A DNA stretch of 64,000 nucleotides from Gammaproteobacteria bacterium (GTDB lineage Bacteria > Pseudomonadota > Gammaproteobacteria > Xanthomonadales > Marinicellaceae), in contig JAUIGR010000003.1 of assembly GCA_030430025.1 (NCBI GenBank), forward strand, positions 62,001 to 126,000. Reading direction: 5' to 3'. A program made the translations under genes and the position numbers. The number at the start of each line of letters is the position of its first letter. Positions within the stretch are counted from its first letter, which is position 1. Below are positions 46,259 to 55,956 of this stretch, piece after piece. Under the pieces are notes generated by a model. That model did no database searches. It was not told the origin of the DNA and saw nothing but the letters and a program-made list of their open reading frames with translations.

Positions 46259-48372
46259 CTTATTTCCTCTTCTTCAATTCCTGCTGTCTCATAAAGATTT
46301 AATTCATTTGGGTCAATGCCCAAATCAATTGCGATTTTAACCAATGAGTGACCACCAGATTTGTTGATTGCATTCCCAGAAAACTCTATGCTTCGTTGCA
46401 ATTCACTTTTAAGAAGTGATAATTGACCAGGTTCATTATCAATATCAGTCGGGACTACAATTGCATCATATATTGTTGCATAATGTTTATTTTTGCAAAC
46501 CCTTAAAACTCGCCCTCGCCTTTGGATGAATTGCCTGGGATTTTGAGATGAAGCGAGAATAATTGCATTAGATATTTTGGGGATATCTACACCCTGATCA
46601 AGACATCTAATTGATACCATAATTCCGCCTACCGTCTTGAACCAATATAGTGAGGCGTTGGCATCCCCAGTCATATTTATATGATACTCCAAAGGGTCAT
46701 ACCCATTGTTTTTGAGTGCTTGCATGACTTGATTGAGTTGGTATTGATCTTCACAATAGATCAACCAACTTTGACCATTTTGATAATTATCTTTTATTAC
46801 GGACAGTGCATATGGAACTTTCTCAGCAGCTTTTTTTGCTATTCTTGACCGTTGAATCAACATGATCTGGATTTTAGAATTAATTATCGGTTTATTATTA
46901 TCATCTCTTTGAGCCTTAGCAAATTCAACCAATATTTCATTTGTGGCTTTCTCCCACTCATCAGACTCTTCTTCATTTAAATTAATTGCACTTGGGTAAT
47001 ATTGATATTTAACTAGCCTGTTGCTGTTTATTGCGTCAATTAATGTAAAAGGTGGTTTAACAATGCCGCCGAAATATTCAAGTATTTTTTTAGTACCCGC
47101 TTCATCTCCATATCTTTTGGGAGTGGCACTCAAACCCAGCCTTGGACCAGAGTTAATTTTCATAATATTTGAGTTTATTTTACTGCCAATCTCATGAACT
47201 TCATCAGCTACTATCATCAAATGATTACCACCAGTGATGAAATTGATAAAATCATCACTGCGGGCGGAGTGCACGGTTGCAAGAATGACTCGTTTATGCG
47301 GACTATTTTGGTCAATAGAAAAGTCCTTTAGTCTTCCATCTTTCTTCCACAAAGTGTTACCGGCACCAACCTTTAGCAAGCTTATGTTTTCAATATGGAA
47401 TTTAATCTCTTTAGACCATTGTTCATGTAATAGTTTGTCTGGGACAAGTACAAGTACCACTCCTCCATCGGATAAGTGCTCTTTAATTGCAATCATTGCA
47501 GTGAATGTTTTTCCACTTCCTGTCGCATGTTCAAGTATTCCTCTTTTATTTTGTTTTTTCCAATTCTCAATTGCTTCAGATTGGTGCTCAAAAGGCTTCC
47601 AGCCTTTATCAGCATTAGAGTTTGATTCTCGAGAGAGTTTAAAATAATTTGACACATCGTTTGGACTCAGGCTGTCAACTGAATCCTTGGCAATGGCTTG
47701 AAGTTTCTCTATTGAAACTTTGGGAAAATCAATTACCTCAAGCCCTTGGACTTCGTTGTCCCATAATGAACCAAAGTAACTTAGCGACTTTTGAGTTTGC
47801 CTTCGGTCTCTCCCTTCACGCCAACTACAAAATACATCCATAGATTCATAATTTCCTCTTTCATGCCAGCCATTCCATGTTTCATTAACAGAGCCTTTAA
47901 AAACTACGCATGAGTCATCACTGGAACAAAACAACCCCAGTTTTTCATGATACATGCCAGAAGCATTTCGATTAAATGCGATTTTTACTTCTAGTGCCCC
48001 ACAGACAATTAAAGTGGCCAGGGCTTCTGTGTTATTAAGTATTTGCTTTTGTGATATCAAAGATTCAATTTCTTCACATATGCTCTGAGTAACAGTCTCA
48101 GTATTATTGGATTTACCCTGGTTGTAACCTTGCTCTATGGCCTCAATATCTTGAGGTGATAACTTAGGTGAACATACTAATTTGAATCTACCACCTCTTT
48201 GAGCAAACCTGATAAATTCGGGGCCAACAAGTAAAAAAACAGAGGAGCTAAAGTAACCAACAGACCGAAAATAGTAATTACTTGACTCCAGGCATGGTCT
48301 ATAGAATTCTTCGACCAAGTTGTTAAACCCAGTTCTATAATCTTCTTCCAGTGTCAGTTGATTTAGTTTCAT
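46255..48372 (-). CDS. PLD-nuclease-like domain fused to SF2 helicase
   Basis: 705 residues. The N-terminal third is a phospholipase D-like domain: HEKLGLFCSSDDSCVVFKGS (~142-161) supplies HxK and the Gly-Ser pair. The helicase follows: LEHATGSGKTFTAMIAIKEH (~280-299), IVADEVHEIG (~386), GLSATPKRYG and QRRGRVLRVCKNK. First gene of the minus-strand module, with a 24-base palindrome 60 bases before it. A DNA-cutting or DNA-remodelling effector that discriminates unmodified DNA is inferred from the Dnd context. Confidence 0.85.
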   Translation of the reverse strand: MKLNQLTLEEDYRTGFNNLVEEFYRPCLESSNYYFRSVGYFSSSVFLLVGPEFIRFAQRGGRFKLVCSPKLSPQDIEAIEQGYNQGKSNNTETVTQSICEEIESLISQKQILNNTEALATLIVCGALEVKIAFNRNASGMYHEKLGLFCSSDDSCVVFKGSVNETWNGWHERGNYESMDVFCSWREGRDRRQTQKSLSYFGSLWDNEVQGLEVIDFPKVSIEKLQAIAKDSVDSLSPNDVSNYFKLSRESNSNADKGWKPFEHQSEAIENWKKQNKRGILEHATGSGKTFTAMIAIKEHLSDGGVVLVLVPDKLLHEQWSKEIKFHIENISLLKVGAGNTLWKKDGRLKDFSIDQNSPHKRVILATVHSARSDDFINFITGGNHLMIVADEVHEIGSKINSNIMKINSGPRLGLSATPKRYGDEAGTKKILEYFGGIVKPPFTLIDAINSNRLVKYQYYPSAINLNEEESDEWEKATNEILVEFAKAQRDDNNKPIINSKIQIMLIQRSRIAKKAAEKVPYALSVIKDNYQNGQSWLIYCEDQYQLNQVMQALKNNGYDPLEYHINMTGDANASLYWFKTVGGIMVSIRCLDQGVDIPKISNAIILASSQNPRQFIQRRGRVLRVCKNKHYATIYDAIVVPTDIDNEPGQLSLLKSELQRSIEFSGNAINKSGGHSLVKIAIDLGIDPNELNLYETAGIEEEEIR

Positions 48373-48431
48373 TTCCTGTTCGGCGTTCCCCTTTTATTAT
48401 TGTAAGAATCATACATTAATACATTTCTTAT

Positions 48432-48455
48432 ACATAATTATTTCAATAATTATGT
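48432..48455. promoter_or_regulatory. Perfect palindrome before the effector module
   Basis: Arms ACATAATTATT and AATAATTATGT around TC. It is 60 bases upstream of the helicase start, within AT-rich promoter-like DNA, so an operator is likely. The AT richness raises the chance of coincidence, but 11-base perfect arms are uncommon. The remaining DNA to 48591 shows nothing further. Confidence 0.55.
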
Positions 48456-48591
48456 GCTCTAACCAACAAGTTTAATCACATGTTTGATTAGTAATGAATT
48501 TTGATACTCAAAACTAACTTCAAAAAATGGCTTGTCCTATTGCGATGATCTTATAATAGTTCCTTCATCTAGCTGGTCTATATCCTAAGGC

Positions 48592-49047
48592 TTAAGAGCC
48601 ATTACCGACGCCTTGAGTCTGAGCATTAATTTTCTTCACAGATGGTCTTGACCCCATCGATATCATTGACTCTACATGCTCATCAACAATTTCCTCGAGA
48701 GCAAAGACTCTATAGTCCATCGAGAGCAAATTAATTTCAATATCATCCTTGTTCATAAAAACAATTTTGTTTTTTTTGTTGTTAAAAACAAATAAGCGTT
48801 TTTGCAATACAGAACGATGTTTGTTGCACTCTCTAAAAATAACTTCCGTACCAGCTTCTTGTAGCTTCCTTGCATTAATACCTTGTTTGTTAATACAAAC
48901 ATCAATAATTCTATAGGCAAGTATGGTTGATCCATCAAAATCACTTCTATTATTTATTGGGTCTAAATTGGATTTCCAGTACCTTAATGTTTGACGCGTA
49001 ACGCCAAGCAAATCACATACCGCATATGACTTAAGACCTTTGTTCAT
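48592..49047 (-). CDS. MerR-like DNA-binding regulator
   Basis: 151 residues. N-terminal helix-turn-helix AVCDLLGVTRQTLRYWKSNL (~9-28) with the MerR-type RYW; the rest does not resemble a standard effector domain and includes a basic KKNKIVFMNKDD stretch. It lies between the effector module and tnsA, divergent from tnsA and upstream of a dense cluster of dyads (49104-49160). It probably controls itself and perhaps the module or transposition. Confidence 0.72.
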   Translation of the reverse strand: MNKGLKSYAVCDLLGVTRQTLRYWKSNLDPINNRSDFDGSTILAYRIIDVCINKQGINARKLQEAGTEVIFRECNKHRSVLQKRLFVFNNKKNKIVFMNKDDIEINLLSMDYRVFALEEIVDEHVESMISMGSRPSVKKINAQTQGVGNGS

Positions 49048-49103
49048 TAATAGTTTTTGGTTTGATAATACGTGAATTTTAATACTACTATGAGATTTAA
49101 GCG

Positions 49104-49160
49104 GTTGTCAACAACACGTTATAGTGTTCTTAGGGCGCTTATAAGCACTCTTGTGAACAC
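49104..49160. promoter_or_regulatory. Cluster of nested dyads before the MerR-like gene
   Basis: GTTGT-CA-ACAAC (49104-49115), then GTGTTC and GAACAC (49124-49129, 49155-49160) sharing one centre with an inner perfect palindrome GCTTATAAGC (49137-49146). Likely operators for the MerR-like protein. Confidence 0.45.
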
Positions 49161-49688
49161 TTTTTCTGGGTAAATTGTTGACTTTGATGTATTATCTACA
49201 TGAATATTAACGAGTAGATCTGATTCTAATTAGGTTTTATTCAGGCACTCGACAATCAAAAACAATGAAATGTGATGAAAAGAAAAATACATTTATCTAA
49301 ATTTGATTTGTTTAGATGACTTCTGAAATGAGAGGGAAAGATTCAGAATAAAGAATTAAAGCTGTGGTAGAACTTTTATGAAAGCCACCACACACTGTAA
49401 AGATCAAGTAAAGAGTTGAGGAATAAAAGATGAACTAAAAATCTTGCAAAGGCAAAATTGAAAAAACCCGTTGGTTGCAGCCTTCAGGTTTTTCGGGTGT
49501 TCTAAAATGTTGTTAACATAGTATCCCCGATTATATTTCAAACTTCAATTAAAACAAGCTTTTTTACTAAAGATTGACCGTATGCCTTTGTCTCAAAAAA
49601 AATGGTTTTTTTACAAATCTTAATTAAAAAGCGAGTGACATGAAAAAAAATAATTTAACAGAAAGTCCAAACTCGGTATTGATTAACA
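49161..49688. other. Non-coding region upstream of tnsA
   Basis: About 530 bases without a gene. Holds a hairpin-forming segment at 49460-49498 (GAAAAAACC / GGTTTTTC or ACCCG / CGGGT), which would act as a weak terminator for minus-strand transcription. No TnsB-like site is found near tnsA. The tnsABCD promoter must lie here, but I cannot point to it. Confidence 0.4.
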
Positions 49689-50503
49689 ATGCCTAAGTTC
49701 CTATCAGAAGCACAAATAACCAAACGGTTCAAAGAAGGAAGAGGTCAAGGAACTGGCTCTGAATATATCCCATTCATTAAAATTCAAGATGTATCATCTA
49801 AGGGGCGATCACATAGGGTATACAGCACAAAGACGAATAGAATTCACCATTTTTTGTCAGATTTAGAGCTTTCAATATTCTTGATTTTTCAATGGCTGCC
49901 AAACGTCTCCGATATACGAGAACAGTTTCCATTAATAAGAGATGATACCGATCGCATTCATGAAGAACTTGGTATTTTAAATAAACAACCTAGGGGGTAA
50001 GCCAGGTACTGAGTTCAGATCTGTTTATTGATTTCAATGATGGGAGTTCACCGATAGCAATTCAAGCCAAATACAGTTCAGATCTTCAAAAGACAGCAAC
50101 AGTTGAAAGATTGATGATAGAAAAGAAATATTGGGATGAGAAACAGATTTCTTGGTACATTGTTACAGAAAAAGAAATTCCAAGAGTTGCTTTATTGAAC
50201 ATTCAATGGATTTTTGACGTTAAGATCAAAACAGAAGAGTTCAGCAAGCTAAATCATCATTACGAAGTTTTCAGTCACGCTTTTAAAAAGTTTAGCAATA
50301 AAAAAATCACTGAAATAGCACAGTCACTAGACATTGCCTATAACTTGGAACCTGGTGACTCAATGTCTTGGTTGCGCAAATTAATGTCTCAGCAATATTT
50401 TATATTCGATATAAATAAAATCTACACGGATATCGAAGGTGGTGAAATTTCACAAAATAATTTTGAATATCTTAAGAATGAGTACAGAAATGTTTCAAGT
50501 TAA
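49689..50503 (+). pseudogene. tnsA: tnsA endonuclease, split by a -1 frameshift
   Basis: Two frames, 49689-50000 and 49994-50503, together about 271 residues, the length of Tn7 TnsA. The first frame ends ...GILNKQPRG-stop at AGGGGGTAA; a one-base step back at the G run gives VSQVLSSDLFIDFNDG and the rest. Catalytic-site residues are all there across the join: E in SDLELSIF, D in SSDLFIDF, and QxK in AIQAKYSS. Could be programmed frameshifting by GGG slippage at the stop, a real inactivation, or a base error in the G run. If broken, cut-and-paste at the 5' ends would be lost. Confidence 0.8.
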
Positions 50504-52568
50504 TCAGGTTTTATCGAATGGTTCAAATCAATTCAGAATAGTCTGGTCGAGTGCTGAAATTACTTACCTGATAGATATAGAGGCTAAAAAAGGCTTGCCA
50601 GTACCAATTGATTCTAGTGAAGTTCAAGACATGTTAATTGATGGGACATTTAAGAAAGTTGAAGATCCATTCTTGAAGTCTAATCTTAGAGATATTTTAC
50701 CAAATTCACCATATTGGGTGAAACGTGAAAAAGCCTGGAATATTATAAAAGGTATAGTTAATAATCCAAGGGTACTTGAAGCCAAACAAAGGGGCATTGA
50801 AATTAGATCATTAACTGAAACCTATAGGGTAAGACGCCAAACAATCTACAGATATTTACGTAGGTATTGGCAAAGAGGTTTGTGTAAAAATTCACTAATA
50901 CCAGATTATTCAAACTCTGGGAACCGAGGTAGAAAAGATAACCCCACAGGTAAAAAACTGGGTCGTCCAAGAAAGCTTAAAAAGGGGACCGGGATCAATG
51001 TAACAGAAGAGATCAGGAAAGTCTTTAGACGAGTAATAGAACAAAGATTATTAAATGAGAACAACACTTCAATAAATGATGCTTATGTGATTAGTCTTAA
51101 CATCTTGCGCACCATGTTACCTGATAACTCTCCACATGAGATGCCAACTTTGGACCAGTTTAAATATTTTTACAGAACCGAATATAACCAAGTTGACGTT
51201 ATAGAGAGTCAAACCTCTGCGATAGAGTTTGAAAAAGATATCAGGCCTCTAAAAAGTACATCCACTACCGAGTCTGTTGGCCCAGGATTTAGATGTCAGA
51301 TTGATGCAACTATCGCCGATATTTATTTATTATCAGATCACGACAGAAGTAGGATTGTAGGCAGGCCTGTTATCTATATGGTAGTAGATGTTTTCAGTAG
51401 AATGATCCTTGGTATGTATATTGGTTTTGAAGGACCATCTTGGATAAGTGGAATGATGGCTGTAACCAATGTTGTTGAAAGCAAAGTTGACTACTGTAAA
51501 AAATATGGTGTAGAAATCAATAGTGATGATTGGCCAATACAAGGATTGCCAAATATAATTCTGGCGGACAAAGGTGAATTTTTAGGGTCAAAAGTTGAAG
51601 TTTTTGTAGAAGCCTTTGGTGTTCGTATTGAAAATGCTCCAGCCAGAAGAGGTGATGCTAAAGGAATAGTTGAGCGATATTTCGACACCCTTCAATGTAC
51701 ATTTAAACCTTACACACCTGGAATTGTATTGCCAATAAGAAGTCAAAAGAGAGGTGGAAAAGATTATCGAAAAGACGCGACATTAACTGTATCAGAATTT
51801 ACTAAAATCATAATTTTATGTGTTTTATATCACAACAATTCGCATAACATATCTAAATATGACAGGTGTGCAGGCATGCCCACATCAATTCCAAATGTAC
51901 CTATTAAATTATGGAATTGGGGTGTAAGCAACTTAACAGGGAAATTAAGAGCAGCTGAACTGGATCTTGTAAAAATAAATTTGATGCCACATGGAATGGC
52001 GACAATTTCTGATAATGGAATTAAGTTTTTTGGTTGTTATTTTATATGTGCACAGGCAATGAAACTTGGTTGGTACCACAGAAAAAAAAGTAAACGTCCA
52101 TCCAAAATATCTGTTGCTTATGACTTACGATCAGCGGACAAAATTTATGTTAGACCCAGCGATGACTTAACACAATACTGGATATGTGAGCTCAGTGATC
52201 GGAGCAGAAGGTTTAGAGGTATGACTTTTTGGGAAGTTATGCAAATTACTGCTGACGAAAAAAAATCAAATTATGAAAGTAAATCAGAATCCCTGTACCT
52301 AAAAGGTGAGTTACTCGCAGAGATAGAGTCAATCGTAGCACAATCAGAAAAAATTAATCAGAACTATAACGCCTCAAGCCTAAAAGGTAACGTTATTCAC
52401 AAAAACAAACAAGATGAAAAAGCTAATGAGAGAAAGTTATCAGCTTTTAGAGTTGGAGATGAGGTTAGTGGCGAGCCTTTGAAGGAGAATGTAGTTTCAT
52501 TGAATGAAAATGATTCGTTCAAATATCCAAATTTGGACGAAATTTTGTTTGAGGGTTTAGATGAATGA
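50478..52568 (+). CDS. tnsB: TnsB DDE transposase
   Basis: 696 residues from ATG 50478 (MSTEMFQVNQVLS), chosen over a GTG 13 codons upstream. N-terminal HTH segments (LTETYRVRRQTIYRYLRRYW) are followed by an RNase H-fold core with aspartate in QIDATIADIY (~276), aspartate in IILADKGEFLG (~363) and glutamate in GIVERYFDTL (~398). TnsB binds the end sites and joins 3' ends to the target. It overlaps tnsA by 26 nt. Confidence 0.93.
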   Translation: MSTEMFQVNQVLSNGSNQFRIVWSSAEITYLIDIEAKKGLPVPIDSSEVQDMLIDGTFKKVEDPFLKSNLRDILPNSPYWVKREKAWNIIKGIVNNPRVLEAKQRGIEIRSLTETYRVRRQTIYRYLRRYWQRGLCKNSLIPDYSNSGNRGRKDNPTGKKLGRPRKLKKGTGINVTEEIRKVFRRVIEQRLLNENNTSINDAYVISLNILRTMLPDNSPHEMPTLDQFKYFYRTEYNQVDVIESQTSAIEFEKDIRPLKSTSTTESVGPGFRCQIDATIADIYLLSDHDRSRIVGRPVIYMVVDVFSRMILGMYIGFEGPSWISGMMAVTNVVESKVDYCKKYGVEINSDDWPIQGLPNIILADKGEFLGSKVEVFVEAFGVRIENAPARRGDAKGIVERYFDTLQCTFKPYTPGIVLPIRSQKRGGKDYRKDATLTVSEFTKIIILCVLYHNNSHNISKYDRCAGMPTSIPNVPIKLWNWGVSNLTGKLRAAELDLVKINLMPHGMATISDNGIKFFGCYFICAQAMKLGWYHRKKSKRPSKISVAYDLRSADKIYVRPSDDLTQYWICELSDRSRRFRGMTFWEVMQITADEKKSNYESKSESLYLKGELLAEIESIVAQSEKINQNYNASSLKGNVIHKNKQDEKANERKLSAFRVGDEVSGEPLKENVVSLNENDSFKYPNLDEILFEGLDE

Positions 52569-54150
52569 CTTAAAAAATAATTTTGAGAAATGTACAGCTG
52601 TATATAGGAATACTGGAATAAGTGAGTATGATGACAACCCGTTAATTAAAGCATTGCCACCTCTATATGATGCACGACAAGTGGCATCAAAACTTAAGCA
52701 GCTACCGGCATTTGATATTAAAGAAATTGAGTTGAATTCAGTGCTTCGCACACATATGGCCTATAGATTGACATATTCATTTTTCCAGCCCTTAAGTCAA
52801 CACCTTAATTTAGAAAGTAAAATTTCACTGATGATACGCAAAGGTTATATTGCAAGAAACCCTGATAATGGACTTTATTATTCACAATTACAAAATGGAT
52901 ATGAAAGAGTAATAACAGGCGATCTAAATTCGTTTGTGTTTAAAGGAATCGAGACAACTGCGGAAGGTTTATCTTTATTTGGTTGTTCTGGTTGTGGGAA
53001 AAGTAAAACCATAGAAAGGGTTTTGGGAATGTATCCTCCTGTAATATGCCACCCAAAATATAACATTGTTCAATTACCATATTTAAAACTTGAGTGCCCA
53101 TCAGACGGCGATTTAATATCATTATGCATAGATTTTTTCGAAAAAGTGGATATGGTTTTAGGAACTGATTACAAGATCAGCCATGGCAGAAAAAAAATGG
53201 GTGTTTCAGGGCTCGTTGCAGGTATGTGTCAAATTGCAAATTTCCACGCTTTAGGGATTTTAATAATTGATGAAGTTCAAAACTTAAATGAGGCTAAATC
53301 AGGTGGAGCCAAGAAGATGCACAATTTCTTTGTTTCATTAGTTAATACTATAGGTGTGCCAATCATACAAATTGGCACACACAAAGCAAGAAGTTTTTTT
53401 CAGCAAACATTTAGGGCAGCCAGAAGAATCACTGGCATGGGAAGTTTGTTATGGGATAGGCTTCCCAAGAATGAGCAATGGGAACGATTTCTAAAAACTT
53501 TATGGAAATATCAGTGGCTTAAAGATGCAAAACCTCTAGATAAAGAAATATCGGATTTGATGTATGATCGTACACAAGGGGTGATGGATATATTAATAAA
53601 CTTATTTGTTTTATCTCAATCAAGGGCCATTGTTACAGGTAAAGAGACAATTTCTCCCGGAATTATTAGTAGTGTCTATGAAGATGAATTCAAACCTGTC
53701 CATCCAATGCTTGAAGCATTAAGAAAAAATGATGTGAAAATGATCAAAAATTTTGATGATTTGATGATGCCAAATATTCAACAAACAATTGTCAATACAA
53801 CTAATAGTTTGATTAGAGAAATACAGCAAAAACAATCCACAAAATCGAAAGATTCTATATTTTACAGCAAAGCAAAATTGAAAGGTCTTGATCAAGATAT
53901 GGCGACTACTTTACTCAACGAACTAAGAAATCTTCAGCCAGATATTAGTCTCGAGGAAGCAGTCAGCTTCTTAGAAAAAGAGCCGTTGGTAAAAGAAAAA
54001 CAAAAACCAAATAAAGTGTCAGTCAAGGACTGGAACAAACTTGACCACGATGATCTGAGATATCTTTTTAGTAAGAAAAAGGGTAGTGAGTTTTATCAAG
54101 AGCTATTAAAAAATAGAATTATTTTGGATTTGAATGCATTGGTGTCATAG
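52561..54150 (+). CDS. tnsC: TnsC AAA+ regulator of transposition
   Basis: 529 residues. Walker A SLFGCSGCGKSKTIERVLG (~residues 136-154) and Walker B GILIIDEVQNLNEA (~231-244), typical of TnsC, which bridges the target selector TnsD and the TnsAB transposase in an ATP-dependent way. Tn7 TnsC is about 555 residues. It overlaps tnsB by 8 nt and tnsD by 17 nt. Confidence 0.92.
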   Translation: MNDLKNNFEKCTAVYRNTGISEYDDNPLIKALPPLYDARQVASKLKQLPAFDIKEIELNSVLRTHMAYRLTYSFFQPLSQHLNLESKISLMIRKGYIARNPDNGLYYSQLQNGYERVITGDLNSFVFKGIETTAEGLSLFGCSGCGKSKTIERVLGMYPPVICHPKYNIVQLPYLKLECPSDGDLISLCIDFFEKVDMVLGTDYKISHGRKKMGVSGLVAGMCQIANFHALGILIIDEVQNLNEAKSGGAKKMHNFFVSLVNTIGVPIIQIGTHKARSFFQQTFRAARRITGMGSLLWDRLPKNEQWERFLKTLWKYQWLKDAKPLDKEISDLMYDRTQGVMDILINLFVLSQSRAIVTGKETISPGIISSVYEDEFKPVHPMLEALRKNDVKMIKNFDDLMMPNIQQTIVNTTNSLIREIQQKQSTKSKDSIFYSKAKLKGLDQDMATTLLNELRNLQPDISLEEAVSFLEKEPLVKEKQKPNKVSVKDWNKLDHDDLRYLFSKKKGSEFYQELLKNRIILDLNALVS

Positions 54151-55891
54151 GGAAAAAATTCCCAGAAATATATTTGGTTTCCCCGATCCGTATCCTAATG
54201 AGTTATTGTACAGTTGCCTTGCAAGATACAATGTTCATCTTGGAATGAATGATGACCGTTTTGCAGAAAGACTTTTTAATGATCGAAATATACGGCCCTT
54301 TATAGATGTCCCGGATGTTATTCCTATTTTGAGTCAGAAATTGCTTCCTTTTAAAGAGTTTAATATTTTAAAAATTTTATATGAAAATACTTTTTTTCCA
54401 CTGTATTCACCATTTGAACCAGAGTCGAGAAAAGAGAGATTAATATTTTCAATGGTAGATAACCCAGCCCCCTATAGATGGCATGGCGCTAATTTTATAA
54501 CCCCTTCTAAAATTTTTAATTTAGACTTTATGTTTTGTAAGAAATGCAATCAGGAAAACTTTGCAAAATATGGTGAGTACTATTGGGTCAGAGACCATCA
54601 AGTTAAAGGTGTTAATGTTTGTGTTTTTCATAATTGTTATTTATTCAAGTCAAAGATAAGAAAATACAGGTTTGCTAATGATGGCTCACAGAAATATCAC
54701 CCTTGCACACCTCAGACATGCAATGAAGATAGTCTTCAAAAATCAGATGGAAAAAATCTTGATTTTGACATGAGGCTAGCTACTTATGCACATGAGCTGT
54801 TAAAAATGCCACAACAGATTAGTCCAACTTACTGGCAATGGACGCATTTTTATAGAGATCTAGCTTTAAAATTTGGAGCAAAAAAAGGAAAGTACTTTAA
54901 TCAAGATCTAATACTTCGACAGTTGAAGAAAAATTTACCAGTCAATTACATAGTTAACAATCAAAAACTTGACTACAGTAATTTAAGTAAGACCTTTGTG
55001 TCTATGTTCAGAAAGCATAGAAGACCGTTCAGTTTCCTAAACCATATAATTATATGGAATGCCATGTGCAGTGAGTTAAGTGTTAATAACATATTTGAAA
55101 ATGTCTTAAGTTTTCCTACAACAAAAATGTACGTTAAGCCAAAAATACAGACAAAGAATTTTACAGATGAGGAATTATATAGATACAGAATTGAATGGAG
55201 AGAGTTGCTAAATAAACATTATAAACAAGGTGTAAAATACGTTAGAGAGTCAATAAATGGTGGATTATACGCTCGATTGTATAAATATGACAGGGATTGG
55301 CTATTAAAGACGAACCATGAATATCATTTGGAAAGAAAAAATTATTATAAAATTAATTGGCCGTTAAGAGATGCTTACTATGCCAACAAATTGAAATTTT
55401 TATTATATTATCTTCAACTAGAATTCCAAAACTGCAGATTCAGTAAGAAGTTCATAATTTCCAGAAGTGAATGGCCAAGTTGTATTGAAAAAAATTTGTA
55501 TCGTTTGCCGCTGTGTAAAGAATTCTTAGAAAAACACTCTGAATCAGTAGCTTCATTTCAAATTAGAAGGGTGATGAGAGTAATCATTTGTTCCAAAATC
55601 ACATTCCTTGAGAATGATGAGAATAGTTTTTTGATGCGATCAGCGGGGCTTAATAAAAAAACCATAACAAAAGAAGCTGCTGAACTCATCCATTGGTTAA
55701 AAAGATTTTATCTGAGATATACAAATAGAGACGATCTATTTAGTAAAATTTTATACAGACCAGACATAAAAGCAAGCCTTCTAAATTATCGCAATCTTAA
55801 AAAGTTATTAGTTTCCTGGGATGAAAAGTGGCTTAATTATGTATTTGATGGAGCTAGGGTTCTACCTCCAAAATTAGGGCAAGTTGAATAG
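54134..55891 (+). CDS. tnsD: TnsD target selector (TniQ family)
   Basis: 585 residues, the longest frame fitting. The N-terminus carries the TniQ motif FPDPYPNELLYSCLARYNVH (~residues 15-34) and a zinc-binding set CKKC...NVCVFHNCYL (~133-175). TnsD binds the end of glmS and directs insertion just downstream, which is exactly where this element sits. It overlaps tnsC by 17 nt. The last gene before the glmS-distal end; no tnsE follows, so the element should use only this site-specific route. Confidence 0.92.
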   Translation: MHWCHREKIPRNIFGFPDPYPNELLYSCLARYNVHLGMNDDRFAERLFNDRNIRPFIDVPDVIPILSQKLLPFKEFNILKILYENTFFPLYSPFEPESRKERLIFSMVDNPAPYRWHGANFITPSKIFNLDFMFCKKCNQENFAKYGEYYWVRDHQVKGVNVCVFHNCYLFKSKIRKYRFANDGSQKYHPCTPQTCNEDSLQKSDGKNLDFDMRLATYAHELLKMPQQISPTYWQWTHFYRDLALKFGAKKGKYFNQDLILRQLKKNLPVNYIVNNQKLDYSNLSKTFVSMFRKHRRPFSFLNHIIIWNAMCSELSVNNIFENVLSFPTTKMYVKPKIQTKNFTDEELYRYRIEWRELLNKHYKQGVKYVRESINGGLYARLYKYDRDWLLKTNHEYHLERKNYYKINWPLRDAYYANKLKFLLYYLQLEFQNCRFSKKFIISRSEWPSCIEKNLYRLPLCKEFLEKHSESVASFQIRRVMRVIICSKITFLENDENSFLMRSAGLNKKTITKEAAELIHWLKRFYLRYTNRDDLFSKILYRPDIKASLLNYRNLKKLLVSWDEKWLNYVFDGARVLPPKLGQVE

Positions 55892-55956
55892 ATGTAATGG
55901 TTGATAGCCTATTTCAGGCTATTTTCAGCTTATATTAAGTGCTATTATTAGAGTAT

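Noticed and set aside
49460-49498. Small RNA gene upstream of tnsA
   Set aside because: Hairpin has short alternative stems and no good T run on the plus strand; no promoter visible.
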